A DNA stretch of 64,000 bases from contig OZ251253.1 in the NCBI GenBank assembly GCA_965240325.2, forward strand, positions 372,001 to 436,000, given 5' to 3'. The position numbers and the translations under genes were made by a program. The stretch comes from Rebecca billardiae RCC1528. Taxonomy: Eukaryota; Haptophyta. Numbering within the stretch: the stretch's first letter is position 1; each line of letters opens with the position of its first letter. The notes beneath the pieces were generated by a model, which saw nothing but the letters and a program-made list of their open reading frames with translations, was not told the DNA's origin and ran no database searches. Below, one piece after another: positions 43,337 to 54,504 of this stretch.

Positions 43337-46267
43337 CTACGACGCGCCGCCGCCGCCGTGCTGCTGCTGCTGCGCGCCCGCCTCGAGCGCCGCGCGCAGC
43401 TTGGCCGCGTCCGCCGGCTCGAGCGCCTGCTCCAGCGCGCCGACGATCTGCGCGGTCGCCGGCTGCGAGCGGAGGGCGGCGAGCAGCGCGGCGGCGCGCG
43501 CGCGCGTGCGCGCGTCCGCCGCGCCCGAGTCGACGGCTGTGGCGATGTAAAGCAGCTGCGTCGCGACCGCGTGCGCGCGCTCGCCGCCCGCGCCGAGAAG
43601 CTCGGCGCCGCGCGTCTCGGCGAGCGTGCACAGCTGCGCGTGCACCACCTGCGCCTCGAGCAGGTCGGCGCGCACCGGCAGGTAGCCTGCGGCGCGGCGG
43701 CGCGGCGGCGCGGCGGCGCGGCGGCGCGTGCGCGCGTGCGCGCGCGCGAGGCGCGTGCGCGAGTGAGCGCGCGCTGCTGCTGCGCTGCGGAGGGCTGGGG
43801 GGGGGCAGGGGCGGGGGCGAGGGGGGCGGCGCGGCGCAGCGGAGGAGGGCGGGCGGCGGGCCAAGGGCGGCGCGGCGCGCCCGGCCGCACCGAGGAAGAT
43901 CGGCAGCAGCGCCTCTGCGCTCACGACGGGCGCGCGGTGCAGCAGCAGCTTGCCGAGTGCAGACACCGCGTTGTCGGTGGCGGACTCGTTATCCTCATTG
44001 CGCGCGTCCGGCGCCTGGACGACCCCCACGAGCGTCTGCGCGGCCTCGAGCACGGCCGCGTCGGCGAGCGCGCCGCGCGCGTGCTCGGCGAGCACGCCGA
44101 GCCCGTAGCACGCCGCCTGCCGCACCTCCGCCGCGGCGTCTGTGGCGTAGCGCAGCAGCAGCGGCAGCGCTGGGCCGATGTAGGGTGCGGAGCCGCCGTC
44201 GGCGGAGCAGTGCCTGCGGCGGCGGCGCGAGGGCGGTGGGGTGGCCGCGCGGCGGGGCGGGGAGGCGAGCTCAGCGCGCAAGCGAGGCGGGCGGGCGGGT
44301 TGCAGGCGGGGCGTGCGGCTGTGCGGCGGTGCGGCGGCGGTGCGGCGGCGGTGCGGCGGTGCGGCGGTGCGGCGGTGCGGCGGTGCGGCGGTGCGGCGGT
44401 GCGGCGGTGCGGCGGTGCGGCGGTGCGGCGGTGCGGCGGTGCGGCGGTGCGGCGGTGCGGCGGTGCGGCGGTGCGGCGGTGCGGCGGCGCGCGCGCGCGC
44501 GTGCTGCGCACTCGGCGATGTCATCAAAGACACAAAGGGCGGCCGTGCGGTCGTTGGGCGTGCGATCTGGCGGGAGCAGCGTCTGCCGTGCGTGCGCGTG
44601 CGCGTGCGTGTGCGTGCGCGTGTGCGTGTGCGCATGGGGGCGGGCGGCGCGGGCGCAGGCACGCGCGTGCGCGCGTCAGTGCGTCACGGCGCCCGCCGCG
44701 CGACACCGCGGGCGTGCGCCCGCGCCGCCACGGTGCCGCGCGGCCGCAGTGCCGCGTTGCGCCGCATGCGCCCCCGCCTCCCTCGCACCCGCACTGCCCC
44801 CGTGCCCCTTGCCCCGTGCCCCTCGCAGGGGCAGTGCCCACCTCGGCACTGCCCAGCGGGGGCACTGCCCTAACCCGCACCGCCCACCAGGCGCAGTGCC
44901 GCGGTGGGCGCGCGGGTGCCGCAGTGGGCGCGCGCGGGTGCCGCAGTGGGCGCGCGCGGGTGCCGCAGTGGGCGCACGGGTGCCGCGGTGGGCGCGCGGG
45001 TGCCGCGGTGGGCGCGCGGGTGCCGCGGTGGGCGCGGCCGCACCTGTACGACGCCCATCAGGTGCTCGTTCAGGTGCGGCAGGAAGGCGGACCTGTAGAC
45101 CTTGATGTACCGCCCGACGCACTCGACGATCGTCGAGAGCAGCGACTCCTCCTCCACGTCCGCGCCGTCGTCCTCCTCCTCCTCCTCGTCCGCGCCGCGC
45201 TCCGCCGCCGCCGCCGCCGCCGCGTCGCGCCGCCTATCCAGCGACTCAGTCGCCGCCGCGCCGAGGGCCTTGGCCGCCGCGCCGATCTGCTCGGGCGCCT
45301 GCGCGCACGAGGCGTGCGTCTCGCCGAGCTCGACGAGGGACGAGAGCGCGTCCACCAGCGAGGAGAGCGTCTGCGAGCGGCGGCGCATGGCGGCGGCGGC
45401 AGCGTCGGTGCGCGGTGGCGCGGCGCGACGCGCGGCGGCGGCAGCAGCAGCGGCAGCCGCGCCGGCATGGGGGGGTGGGGGGGTGGACGGTTGGCGCGGT
45501 GGCGGGCGCGCGCGGGGCGGCGCAGGCGCGTCCACCGCGCAGGCAGGCGGTGCGCGCGCGCGCGCGCACCGCCGTGTCGTCCTCGTCGCCGATCTGCTCG
45601 AGCAGCTTGGCGAGAGCGAAGCCGAGCGTCTGACGAGTGAGCTCCGCCGATGCGTTGGGCGCGCCCGCGCCCTCCGCGAGGGCTGTTGCTTCGACGAGCG
45701 CCGGCAGCCCCCCCGCCGCGGCCGAGCGCACCTCCTCGTGGTAGTCGAAGCCCACCAGCTCCGCCAGCACCGGCAGCACCGCGCCCACGTGCGGGAAGAA
45801 GCCACCCTTCAGCTCGGCCGCGTACGCAGCGAGCATCGTACACGCTGTCGCCTTCTCCTCGAGGGCGGCGGTGCGGATGGAAATGCGCTTGTTGCCCACG
45901 CCGGGGATGGTCACCTCCACGGACTCGACGCCCTCCTCGTCCTGGCGCGCGCGGCGTGCGTGTGTGTGGTGCGTGTGTGTGTGAATGAGTGTGTGCGTGT
46001 GTGGTGGGCGCGCGGGTGCCGCGGTGGGCGCGCGGGTGCCGCAGTGGGCGCGCGGGTGCCGCAGTGGGCGCGCGCACGCCCCCACCTCCTCCGGCGCGGC
46101 CACCGCCTCGTCCGCGTCGGTGACGCTCAGCTCGGGGTCGACCTGCGCCGAGGCGAGCAGCGGCGGCAGCACGTGCGGCAGGTACGGCACGAACCCCTCG
46201 CCCAGGCACTTGCAGATGCGCGCGCTCGCCTGCAGCATGAACGCCATCTGCGCGTCGTCCTCGGGAG

Positions 46268-46300
<33 letters not shown>

Positions 46301-49300
46301 GCGACTGCGCGTGGATCATGGCCTCCATCACCGCGGCGGCGTGCGGCGCGAAGGTCTCGCGCCCCACCGCGAGGCCGATCAGCGAGACGCACTCCATCGC
46401 CTTCCCCTGCAGCAGCCGGTACTCCGGCCCCTGATTCGCCTGCAGGATCGCGAGCAGTCCGGGCACGAATGTCTCATAGTACTGACTAAACGCGCCCTCC
46501 ACGACGTCCGCAACCGACGCGACGGCCGTGACCGCCTGCTCCTGCACGTGGCGCACGCCCGAGCGCAGCAGCTCGAGCAGCTGCGCGCGCGCCGAGCGGC
46601 GGGCGGGCGGGCGGACGGGCGGCAGCCGCGCGTTCGGGTGGGGTTAGGGTTAGGGTGGTTCGGGTTAGGGTTAGGGGGTAGGGTTGGGGGTAGGGTAAGG
46701 GCACGCCCTCGGCAGGTGCGGCGGCGGCGCGCTCGCCCGCACCTGCGTGAGCAGCGGCTCGAGGTACGGCTCGAGCGTGGGGCGCGCGCAGTGCTCGCAG
46801 AAGTTGATCACCGCGGACGCGGCGTGCCCCTGCACGCGCGCCGACCCGTCCTGTGCGGGACGCAGGCGCAGGCGCGGCGCAGGCGCAGGCGCGCGCGCGC
46901 AAGGGCGGCGGAGGCCGGGGGGCGGGCGCGCGCGGTGTCAGCCGGCTCGTCCACCGCCGCCACCGCCCCGCACACGCGCGCACACACACGCACACGCTCG
47001 GCCCCCCAACATCCACCCACCCACACGCGCGCGGCACGCGCGGGGGGGGGAGCGCAGAGCGTGGCAGGCAGCGCGCACCCGCATGGTGGCGATCAGGGGC
47101 GGCACCAGCAGCGCATGAAACTGCCGCTGCAGCGCTGGGCCAAAGTCGGTGGCCATCTGGCCGATGGTGTTGACGGCGGCCCAGCGCACGCGCGGGTGCG
47201 GGTCCTGCAGGTTCGCCACCACCATCTGCACGACGGAGCCCAGCTGCTTCGACAGCTGCTTCGCGCACCCCTCCCCCGCCTGCGAGATCGCAATCAGGGC
47301 CGCGTGCCGCTCCTTCCAATTGGCCGAGGCGGCGAGTTGGCCGATTCGCTCGAGCAGCACGGGGAGGCAGGCCTTGCCGCCGAGCGCGATGGAGAAGCGG
47401 TCGAGCGCCTCCGAGCCCACGTCGTAGTCCGAGACCGACGCGTCCTCCTCGTTCTCCCCCGCCGCGGTCTCCCACTCCGCCACCTCCGCCGGCGTGTCGC
47501 CCTCCACCTGCGCCCGCGGGCCAATATGGGCAGATGCGGGCAAATGCGGGTAAATGCGGGTACGGATGCATGGTGCGGTACACGTGCGGGCGAAATGGGC
47601 GAGAGGGGGGCGTGCGTGCGTTGCGTGGACGGGCGGAGGCGGGTGGGCGGGAGGCGCAGGGCGCGGGGGAGCCACGGCACCGCGCTGCCGCCCAGGCGGC
47701 CGCGCGCGCGCGCGCCACGCGCCGCCGCCCCTTGTGCCCGCGCCCGCCGCCGGGCGCCCCGCCCCGCCGAGCCCGCCCAGTCCCCCTGCGGGCGGGGGGC
47801 GCGCGGCGGGCCGGGCGCGGCACGCGGCGCACCCCCGCGCACACGACACGCCACCCCGCCCGCCCCTCGCACCCCTCCCCCCCCCCCTCCTCTGTGTGTG
47901 TGTGTGGGGGGGGGAGGGTACGCATGCGCGCACACACGCGCGCACCCCCCCCCTCCCCCCACCGCTCCGCTCAGGCCACCCCCCGCGCGCACACCCGCCT
48001 CCCCCCGCCACCCCCCACCCCGCTGGGGAAAGCCCCGGACGCGCCCTCCGCGCAGGTGGCGGGAGCCCTCCCAGGCGCGCCCCCCCGCCACACGCGCGCA
48101 CACACACCCCTCACACACACACACTCCTCCTGCGCAGGAAACTTCCCGGAAGCTTCCCGCGAGGCGCGCGGCGCGCGCACACCTCGAGCATCATGCGCAG
48201 CGCCAGCGGCAGCACGGCGGCCGGGAAGCCGTCGATCTTCTTCACGATGGCGGGCGCGGCCTCGGCGAGGGTGAGCATGCACTCGAACGCGAGGTGGCGC
48301 GTCGGTTCGTCCAGCTGCGCCGCCGACGCCACGGCGAGCAACGCGTGCACAAGGGCGGACGCGTGCGGCTTGAGGAAGCGCGGACAGTTCTCGGAAAGTT
48401 CCACAAAGGTCTCGAGGGCGTCGCGCGCCTCGTCCTCCGCCGAGGCGTTGAGCGCGGTGGAGACGACGGCGAGCATGTGCGGCACGAGCTCGGCGTACGG
48501 CGCGCGCTCGGCCGCGCTGCCCAACGCTTGCACCACCGCCGCCACCGCCTGCACCGCCGCCACGCGCACCGCCGTCGATTCACCCTCGGCCAGCGAGCGC
48601 GCGAGCGTCTGCTGCAGCGTCGGGCGCGCGTCGCGCAGCGCGGGGCGCGCGAGCGGGCCGGCGAGCTCGGCGAGGATGTGCATCGCGGCCTCGTGCAGCC
48701 CGGCGTTGCCGCTCGTCGCGCAGCGCAGCACGAACGGCAGCAGCCCTTCCCAGCCGAGTGGCGGCGGCGGCGGCGGCTCCGGCTGCCCCGCCTGCTGCGC
48801 CGCGATCGCTGCCTGCGCGTGCGCGGCGCTCGACGCCTCGGCGCACTCCCACGCGAGCTGGCTCACGGCGTCGCTGATCTTCTTGCGCAGCGAGCTGCGC
48901 TCCGCGGGGCCGCCGGGGCGCGGGCGTGCGCGCCGGGCCGGCGCGCGCGCGCGCACGCGGCGGCCCGTAAGCGCGGCGGCGGCGCGGCGCGGCCGCGGGC
49001 GGCGGCGCGCGCGGGGCCGCGCGGCGCGCGGCGCGCGGCGGGGCGCGCGCACCGCTCGGGCTCGACCTCGAGCGCGGCGAGCAGCTCCGCCTTGAACTGC
49101 TCGAGCAGCCCCGGGCTCAGCCGCGCGATCAGCTTCGTGGTCGTCGTTCGGGCCTGCTGCTGCTGCTGTAAATCGGTGCCGGCGCCGCCGCCGCCGGCCG
49201 CCGCCGGCACCGGAGCAAAGGAGGAGGCGACGCGGCGGGCGAGCACGGCGCAGAGCTGGCGCACCTGCGGGGGGTGGGGAGAACGCGGCCGCATGCCGTG

Positions 49301-49665
49301 GCGGGGGAGCAGCCCGCCGCGCACGCCAACACGGTCGGACATGCGAGCGCGCGCGCGGCCGGCGTGCGCGCGCGCGCCGGGGCCGCGCGCCGCGCGCCGG
49401 CCGCGCGCCGCGCCGCTCCGCGGCGCGCGGGTGGCCGGCGGCGAGCGCGAAGGGGAGGCCGCGAGCGCACCGCGCGGCGCGCGCGCGCGCCGCCCACCTG
49501 CGTGTCGTGGCTCGTGCGCAGCAGCGTGATGAGGCAGGCGAAGAGCGTGTCAGGCTGCTCCTTCGCCTGGTTGAACGTGCGCTCGGCCGCGCCGCGCGTT
49601 TCGTTGTCGGGCGACATGAGCGCGCGGACGAGCTGCTCGAAGCTCGCGACCGCCGCGGGGTCCAT
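43337..49665 (-). CDS. IPO5: Importin-5 type karyopherin-beta
   Basis: Eleven exons: 49665-49498, 49264-49053, 48894-48183, 47507-47079, 46850-46743, 46580-46086, 45941-45570, 45370-45044, 44582-44512, 44213-43891, 43686-43337; phases agree at all ten junctions (1188 residues, family ~1100). IPO5/Kap121-type receptors carry ribosomal proteins and histones through the nuclear pore. Family segments in order: MDPAAVASFEQLVRALMSPD, LRKKISDAVSQLAWECAE, PRVRWAAVNTIGQMATDFGP, SARVQGHAASAVINFCEHC, VQEQAVTAVASVADVVEGAF, CVFDDIAEHC across the exon 9/10 junction, and VRQAACYGLGVLAEHARGAL. The EHC codon restored by splicing supports the small 71-nt exon 9. Introns are loaded with simple repeats, several almost free of stops. 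Confidence 0.93.
44325..44490. repeat. 9-bp minisatellite (GCGGTGCGG)n in importin intron 9
   Basis: Roughly 17 near-perfect 9-bp units. Because the period is a multiple of three and no stop codon arises, several frames stay open on both strands, producing spurious ORFs. Confidence 0.95.
44890..45040. repeat. ~19-bp minisatellite in importin intron 8
   Basis: Units of GGGTGCCGC(A/G)GTGGGCGCG, about seven copies, reaching the donor of intron 8. Related units occur in intron 6 and in a START-gene exon. Confidence 0.92.
45995..46078. repeat. ~19-bp minisatellite in importin intron 6
   Basis: Four units of the same GTGGGCGCGCGGGTGCCGC repeat as in intron 8, directly beside the donor of intron 6 and preceded by a GT-rich tract at 45958-45998. 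Confidence 0.9.
46641..46700. repeat. Degenerate telomere-like TTAGGG repeat in importin intron 5
   Basis: GGGTTAGGGTTAGGG with degenerate variants. It reads CCCTAACCCTAA on the importin sense strand, 60-120 nt upstream of the acceptor at 46581. Confidence 0.9.
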
Positions 49666-49982
49666 GGTGGCGGCGGGGCGCGAGAGGCGGGCTGCTGCGG
49701 CGCGGCCGCCGCGCGGCTGGGTGGCAGGGCACGGGCCGCCTGGCGCAGGGAGGAGCGTCCGCGCTTTGGACTCCGCGTGAGTACGCGCCACTCGCCACCC
49801 GCTGCAGCTGGGGGCGCCACCGCGGACTGCGGCAGTGGCTGGACGCCTGGACCGGCCTCGGGCCTCCCGGACTGGGTACAGTATTCACTATTCAACCAGC
49901 AGGTGCGCAACTTGCAGCCACCGCTCTCTGGGCAGTCGCAGTGATCGCACCGCCGCCCGCGACCGAACCGCGCGCGCCCCCC
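49666..49982. promoter_or_regulatory. Bidirectional promoter region, importin / small basic protein
   Basis: 317 bp between divergent ATGs. A lower-GC segment at 49870-49910 is the most likely core region. No named motif. Confidence 0.45.
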
Positions 49983-50654
49983 ATGGACGACACGCGCCGC
50001 GTGATCGCGCCCGGCGCCGCGGCGGCGGAGGGCGAGGCGGACGCGGCGATGGACGGCGTGGCGGAGCCGGAGGAGCCCCTCGACGCCGACGCCCTCCCCG
50101 CCCGCCCGCGCCGCCACGTCGAGCGCAAGCAAGGCTCAGAGCCTTACATCGTCAGGGAGCGGGTTGCGGTCGTCGGCATGTCGGCGGCGGTCGGCGCGGA
50201 CCTGCCGCCAGAGCCGGCGCCGCGCCGCGGGCGCGACGTGGACAGGAGGCCGCCGTCCACCTCCAGGCCCTCCTCCGCCCCGCCGCGCGGCCGCGAGCGC
50301 TCCGTCGCCCAGGAGATTGGCGGCGCGCTGCGCGGCGCTCGCGCGGTGCGCGCGCGCGCGTCGGGTGGCTCCACCGACCTTCGCGTCTCCGTCCTCGCCG
50401 GCGGCGGCGGCGGCGGCGGCGTGGGCGGCGGCGGGATCGGCAAGGCCTCGCGCGGCGCCGACCTGCGCTCGCAGATCGGCAAGTCGCGCCGCCTCGGCGG
50501 CCCCGCCACGCCTGCCGGCCGCGGCGGCCGCTCGCCGCTTCCGGCGGCGGCGCGCGGCGGCGGCGGCGGCAGCGCGGCCGTGCCGAGGCGCGCGCCGACA
50601 GACCCGTCGCGCGCGGACGGCAAGTGGGAGCACGACCTGTACTACCAGCTCTGA
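49983..50654 (+). CDS. Small basic low-complexity protein ending in KWEHDLYYQL
   Basis: Single exon, 223 residues from ATG 49983 (an in-frame GTG at 49941 is less likely). The N-terminus is acidic and Ala-rich (EGEADAAMDGVAEPEEPLDA), followed by a basic Arg/Gly/Ser/Pro-rich body (RRGRDVDRRPPSTSRPSSAP, IGKSRRLGGPATPAGRGGRS) with a polyglycine stretch. It ends in ADGKWEHDLYYQL. RG-rich tails plus a W-x-H-D-hydrophobic end are reminiscent of mRNP adaptor proteins, but this is a weak resemblance and I assign no function. Predicted to be mostly disordered. Expression may be coupled to importin through the shared 317-bp promoter region. Confidence 0.6.
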   Translation: MDDTRRVIAPGAAAAEGEADAAMDGVAEPEEPLDADALPARPRRHVERKQGSEPYIVRERVAVVGMSAAVGADLPPEPAPRRGRDVDRRPPSTSRPSSAPPRGRERSVAQEIGGALRGARAVRARASGGSTDLRVSVLAGGGGGGGVGGGGIGKASRGADLRSQIGKSRRLGGPATPAGRGGRSPLPAAARGGGGGSAAVPRRAPTDPSRADGKWEHDLYYQL

Positions 50655-51189
50655 CCCCCCTTCCCCCTCGGCGACACCCGCCGGCGCCGACCGGCGCGGC
50701 GGCGGCTGCGCCCGCCGGCAGCGGTGCGGCACGCCTGTGCATGGCGCGTTGGCCCGTGTGCGCTGTGGCGAGCGCGCACGGCCGGCCGTCCGTGCCGGTG
50801 GCTGGGCAGCAGCATGGCCGGCCGTCCGTGCCGGCGGCTGACCAGCAGGTTGCGTGGCGTCTTGCGGCGGTGGCGGCGCCTGGCTGCCCAGTGGGTGCCG
50901 GCCTACCCGCACGCGGGCTGTGCACGAGACCGGCCGACCGGGCTGCCGGCTGGCTGGCTCGGGCCCACCGCTGCGGCCGCCTCAGTCCTGGCAGGCCTCC
51001 GCCCGCGCGCCCGCCTCGGACTCGGAGGCGCGCGCGTCAGCCGGAAGGCAACCACACTTGTCGTCGTCGCGGAGCCGGTCATATCACATATGGCGCAATA
51101 CTCGACTCGCGGATCATCGCGGACGCCAACTACGGCATCATCATCATCGTCATCATTACTGCTGCTAGCAGGCCCCTTATCGTCCCCTG
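50655..51189. other. Spacer with short GGCCGTCCGTGCCGG-type repeats
   Basis: No gene. Around 50770-50840 the words GGCCGGCCGTCCGTGCCGGC and TGG-CAGCAG recur two to three times. The region ends at the 14-bp inverted repeat starting at 51190. Confidence 0.45.
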
Positions 51190-51203
51190 ACGAGAAGGTT
51201 ACA
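51190..51203 (+). repeat. 14-bp inverted repeat, left copy (ACGAGAAGGTTACA)
   Basis: Exact inverted counterpart at 57904-57917. The pair encloses the AT-rich island and all the satellite DNA. A 13-base direct copy (CGAGAAGGTTACA) lies at 57781-57793. Confidence 0.85.
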
Positions 51204-51289
51204 TCCGCACACCTACTAGACGCTGATAGTAACACCTAGTACGACGCGGAGGATAATCAGATTCGTCACTGGAGACAACGAAACATCCG

Positions 51290-51880
51290 AAGGCCTCAAA
51301 CCACACACACACAAATATATATATAATTTAATGTCAAAATATATAGAACACAAAATTAAAAACCAAAATAAAATTCATGCACCATTTACGCATGCCAACG
51401 GCATCATGATCATTTTTATTACTATCTAAATTTTATTTTGATAGTAACATTGTTATTACTAACTAGTATAATGACGTTGTTACTGCTATAGTTAGTAACA
51501 TTGGTAGCTATCTCGGTAGTGACACTGTCACTACTAAGCTAGATCTATACTTCAATCTATACATGCTATAATACTATACTTCAATCCCGGTCAGTCATCT
51601 CAGACATTGATAGATAGATATCCGACTCGAGTCGTCTCGGCGTCTGTCATTCTCTTGAAAGTTATTCTGGCGTCCGCCGGAACAGTCATCAGCATAGTCT
51701 AGCTGCTCTCTCTCTCTGTCTCTAGCTAAGCTGCTACTAGAATCATTATCATCATCATCATCCATCATCATCATCATCATCATCATCATCGTCGTCGTCT
51801 GAATAGTAAAGCTTGTTACAAAGTACGACTACTAAATATACTAACTTTAGCGTGTATCTGTGAAGTCCTGTCTAACTACC
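51290..51880. other. AT-rich island
   Basis: About 590 bp of strongly AT-rich DNA (visibly near 30% GC) in an otherwise ~70% GC window. It contains recurring GTAACATTG/TTACTAAC words, a 9-bp hairpin GTAGTGACA/TGTCACTAC at 51516-51534, and a TCA-repeat at about 51740-51790. No coding frame of note. Confidence 0.85.
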
Positions 51881-51939
51881 CGTTCGACCGCCTATGCCCT
51901 ATCCGGACGGGGCATCGAGCTCGAGCCAGGCCCGCATCC

Positions 51940-52400
51940 AGACCTGCGTGTAAAGTTGCAAAGTGTAAAGTAGGTCCGGGAGCCCAGCCGGACTTGTCCG
52001 GCCAGTCCGACCGGACGCGTGCGGCCGGGCCGTGCCAGCTGCCACCGGGCCCGGCACTCTCCGGCGCCTCCGCCCGGCGCCGGCCGGTCGCCGGGGCGCC
52101 GCGGCCGAGAGGCAGTGCAAAGTTGTAAAGTGTAAATTACATCCGGGAGCCAGGCCGGACCTATCCGGACAGCCGTCCGGCCACGCACGCGTGCGGGCTG
52201 TGCCGACGCGCCGCGCCGGCCGGCTGCCGGGCGCACGAGGGCGTGTATGACAGTGTGAAAAAGTAAATCCGGGCGCCTCCGGACGGGGCATCGCGCGCCG
52301 CGCAAGCTGCTTGGCCCAGCAACCCCCCGTAAAAGTTGTAAAGTGTAAAGTAGTAAGTCCGGGGCTTTCGCGGGTCCAATCCGGGATCCCGCAGCCCGAG
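51940..52400 (-). repeat. Diverged inverted copies of the 199-bp satellite
   Basis: Three blocks reading TGTAAAGTTG(T/C)AAAGTGTAAA (near 51950, 52110 and 52330), each followed by TCCGGGAGCC-type sequence. This is the reverse complement of the satellite at 54505-57695. These copies are diverged from each other, unlike the main array. Confidence 0.85.
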
Positions 52401-52759
52401 CGGCGGCGCGATGTTCGCCGCCATGGTCGATGGTGTTCGCAAGCACGTTCAGAAGCCGCCCGCCCTCGACGACGCGATCTGCACGTGCGCGCGTTGGTCA
52501 GAGCACACGCGTGACGTGGGTGAGTCGGGGGACTACCCACTACGAAGCAAAGTAGAGCGTGAAGCAAGGTAGAGTGTGTTTCCGCGTGCGCGCTCGGGCA
52601 GCTCTGCTGTGACCCCTCGGCCACGTCGTGATGTGTGCGTCCGCGCGCACGGCCACGCCAGCGTGGCCAGTGCGCTTCCTCTTCAACGACACCAACGAGC
52701 TCGCCCTGGCGCACAACGTTGGCAGCAGCGCCGTGACTACACGGCTGCTGGTGGTGCGC

Positions 52760-53330
52760 GTGTCCGGTTGGCCACACCCTCGTGACTCTGCGGCTGCGCG
52801 CAGAAGCAGCGCCACCGGCGTGCTGCTGCCTGCCGGCATGCTGGTGGCGCCCGCGCCCGCGCCGCCGCCGCCATTTTGTGACCGTCCCACAGTGCGCCCC
52901 GCTGCATGCGCCTTGTGGCGCGCGTCCGGTTGGCCACAGCCTCGTGACTCTGCGGCTCTGCGGCTGCGCGCACAAGCAGCGCCACCGGCGTGCTGCCGCT
53001 GCCGGCATGCTGATGGCGCCCGCGCCCGCGCCGCCGCCGCCATTTTGTGACCTTCCCGCGCCGTGCGCCCCGCTGCATGCGCCGTCTGGGGCGCGTCCGG
53101 CTGACCGCAGCCTCGTGACTCTGCGGCTGCGCGCGCAAGCATCGCCACTGGCGTGCTGCCGCTGCTCGCATGCTGATGGCGCCCGCGCCCGCGCCGCCGC
53201 CGCCATTTTGTGACCTTCCCGCGCGGTGCGCCCCGCTGCATGCGCCGTCTGGGGCGCGTCCAGTTAGCCACAGCCTCGTGACTCTGCGTCTCTGCGGCTG
53301 CACGCGCATCTACCGCGGCGGGCTGCGCCT
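52760..53330. repeat. Tandem ~165-bp repeat, three to four copies
   Basis: The landmark GCCGCCATTTTGTGACC starts near 52867, 53036 and 53199 (spacing ~169 and ~163). Each copy also has GCGCCCCGCTGCATGCGCC, GCCTCGTGACTCTGCGGCTG and CGTGCTGCCGCTGC. A more diverged copy lies near 54110-54180. Open frames across it shift with the period and are not credible genes. Confidence 0.85.
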
Positions 53331-54504
53331 GCTGTTCACGGCCAAGGCGGACGGCGAACCCCGTACATCCCCGCCGCGGTCGTTGCCACCGCCGGCGACG
53401 GCGTCGTGCGCTGCGAGTGGCTTGCGCGCCTGCCCGCGTGGCACGCCCTCCGCACGCACCCGCACTGTGCCCGCGGCTTGGCCCACACGCGTGCACAACG
53501 AGGCGGTCGAATGGGCAGCGCGTGCGTAGACGGCACCTGCGCCGTCGGGTCAGCGCCGCCCGTGCGCCGGGCGTGCGCACCTTCCCGCCTCGCCAGCTGG
53601 CGCGCGAACCGCCCTCGCCGCGTGGCTAAACGAGCAGCTCGGCTCGCGCGGCGCGGGCGAGCCGATCAGTGCGTGCCCGGCGGCGCCGGGCGCTGGCCGC
53701 CGATTACGCGCGTGTACGCGGGGCGCTCGCCGGGTCTACTCGCGACGTGCTCGACGGCGAGTCGATGGTGTGACTACAAGCGCAGTGAGCACTGGCGGCG
53801 GATTGTCTTCTACTTCGCCAAGCTAGACGGCATCGACCTCTGCTGCGTGGACGACGCGTGTGTCCACGCGCACGGCCGCGCAGGCGCAGCTGCCGTGCGC
53901 CTTCGTGGCTTCCTTTTGACGGTGCCGACGGGCTCGCCCCCTCACCACGCGTGGCCTGCGCGGCCGTGCAGCGTGGGCACGGTGGCTCGCGCGGCAAGGC
54001 GCCGGTTGCGCGCTCGCAGCAGTTTGCAGCCCTCCGGCGCGCGGCGTTTGCTGCAGCGCCGTGACCACGCGGCTGTGGGCCGCGCCACTGGTGCTGCTGG
54101 CCGCCGCGGCCATGCCGCCGCCGCCATGATACGACCTTTTCGCGCTGTGCGCCCCGCTACACACAGCATGCGTGGACGACCGCGCTGCGCCTCGCGCCAA
54201 ATGGCGCCCAGCAATACGGATGCGCACTGCACACTGCGTGCAGCGGGTTGAACGGCCCTGGCTGTGGCGTGCAACGTGCGCCGTAGAGGCGTGACTCGCC
54301 AGCCCGCGGCGGGCGTAGCGCGCGCACGCACGGGCGAGCAGCACTACTGCGTGTTGCTCAGCCGCGCCCGCGCCGCGCCATCGGTAGGTGGTGGCGCCCT
54401 CGACCGGTATCGAATCGCCCTCCCTCACCTACCTCCCTCGCCCGGGCGGGTCGATCGCGGGCGCCGGCATCGCGATCAAATCGCGTCCGGCCGCGTCGTC
54501 CCGC
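53331..54504. other. Region between repeats, no gene assigned
   Basis: A plus-strand frame runs 53406-54251, and a segment near 53740-53930 reads somewhat protein-like (SEHWRRIVFYFAKLDGIDLC, CVDDACVHAHGRAGAAAVRL). I find no family, start or splice pattern. It could be a decayed gene fragment. The region also holds a diverged copy of the ~165-bp repeat. Confidence 0.35.

Noticed and set aside
47284-47298. A further copy of the CGAGATTGCAATCTCG palindrome in importin
   Set aside because: The sense strand reads GATTGCGATCTCG with mismatches in both arms, and LIAIS is part of the conserved importin sequence.
45102-49529. 1475-codon plus-strand ORF
   Set aside because: Antisense to importin exons and introns; Arg/Ala-rich translation typical of GC-rich shadow frames.
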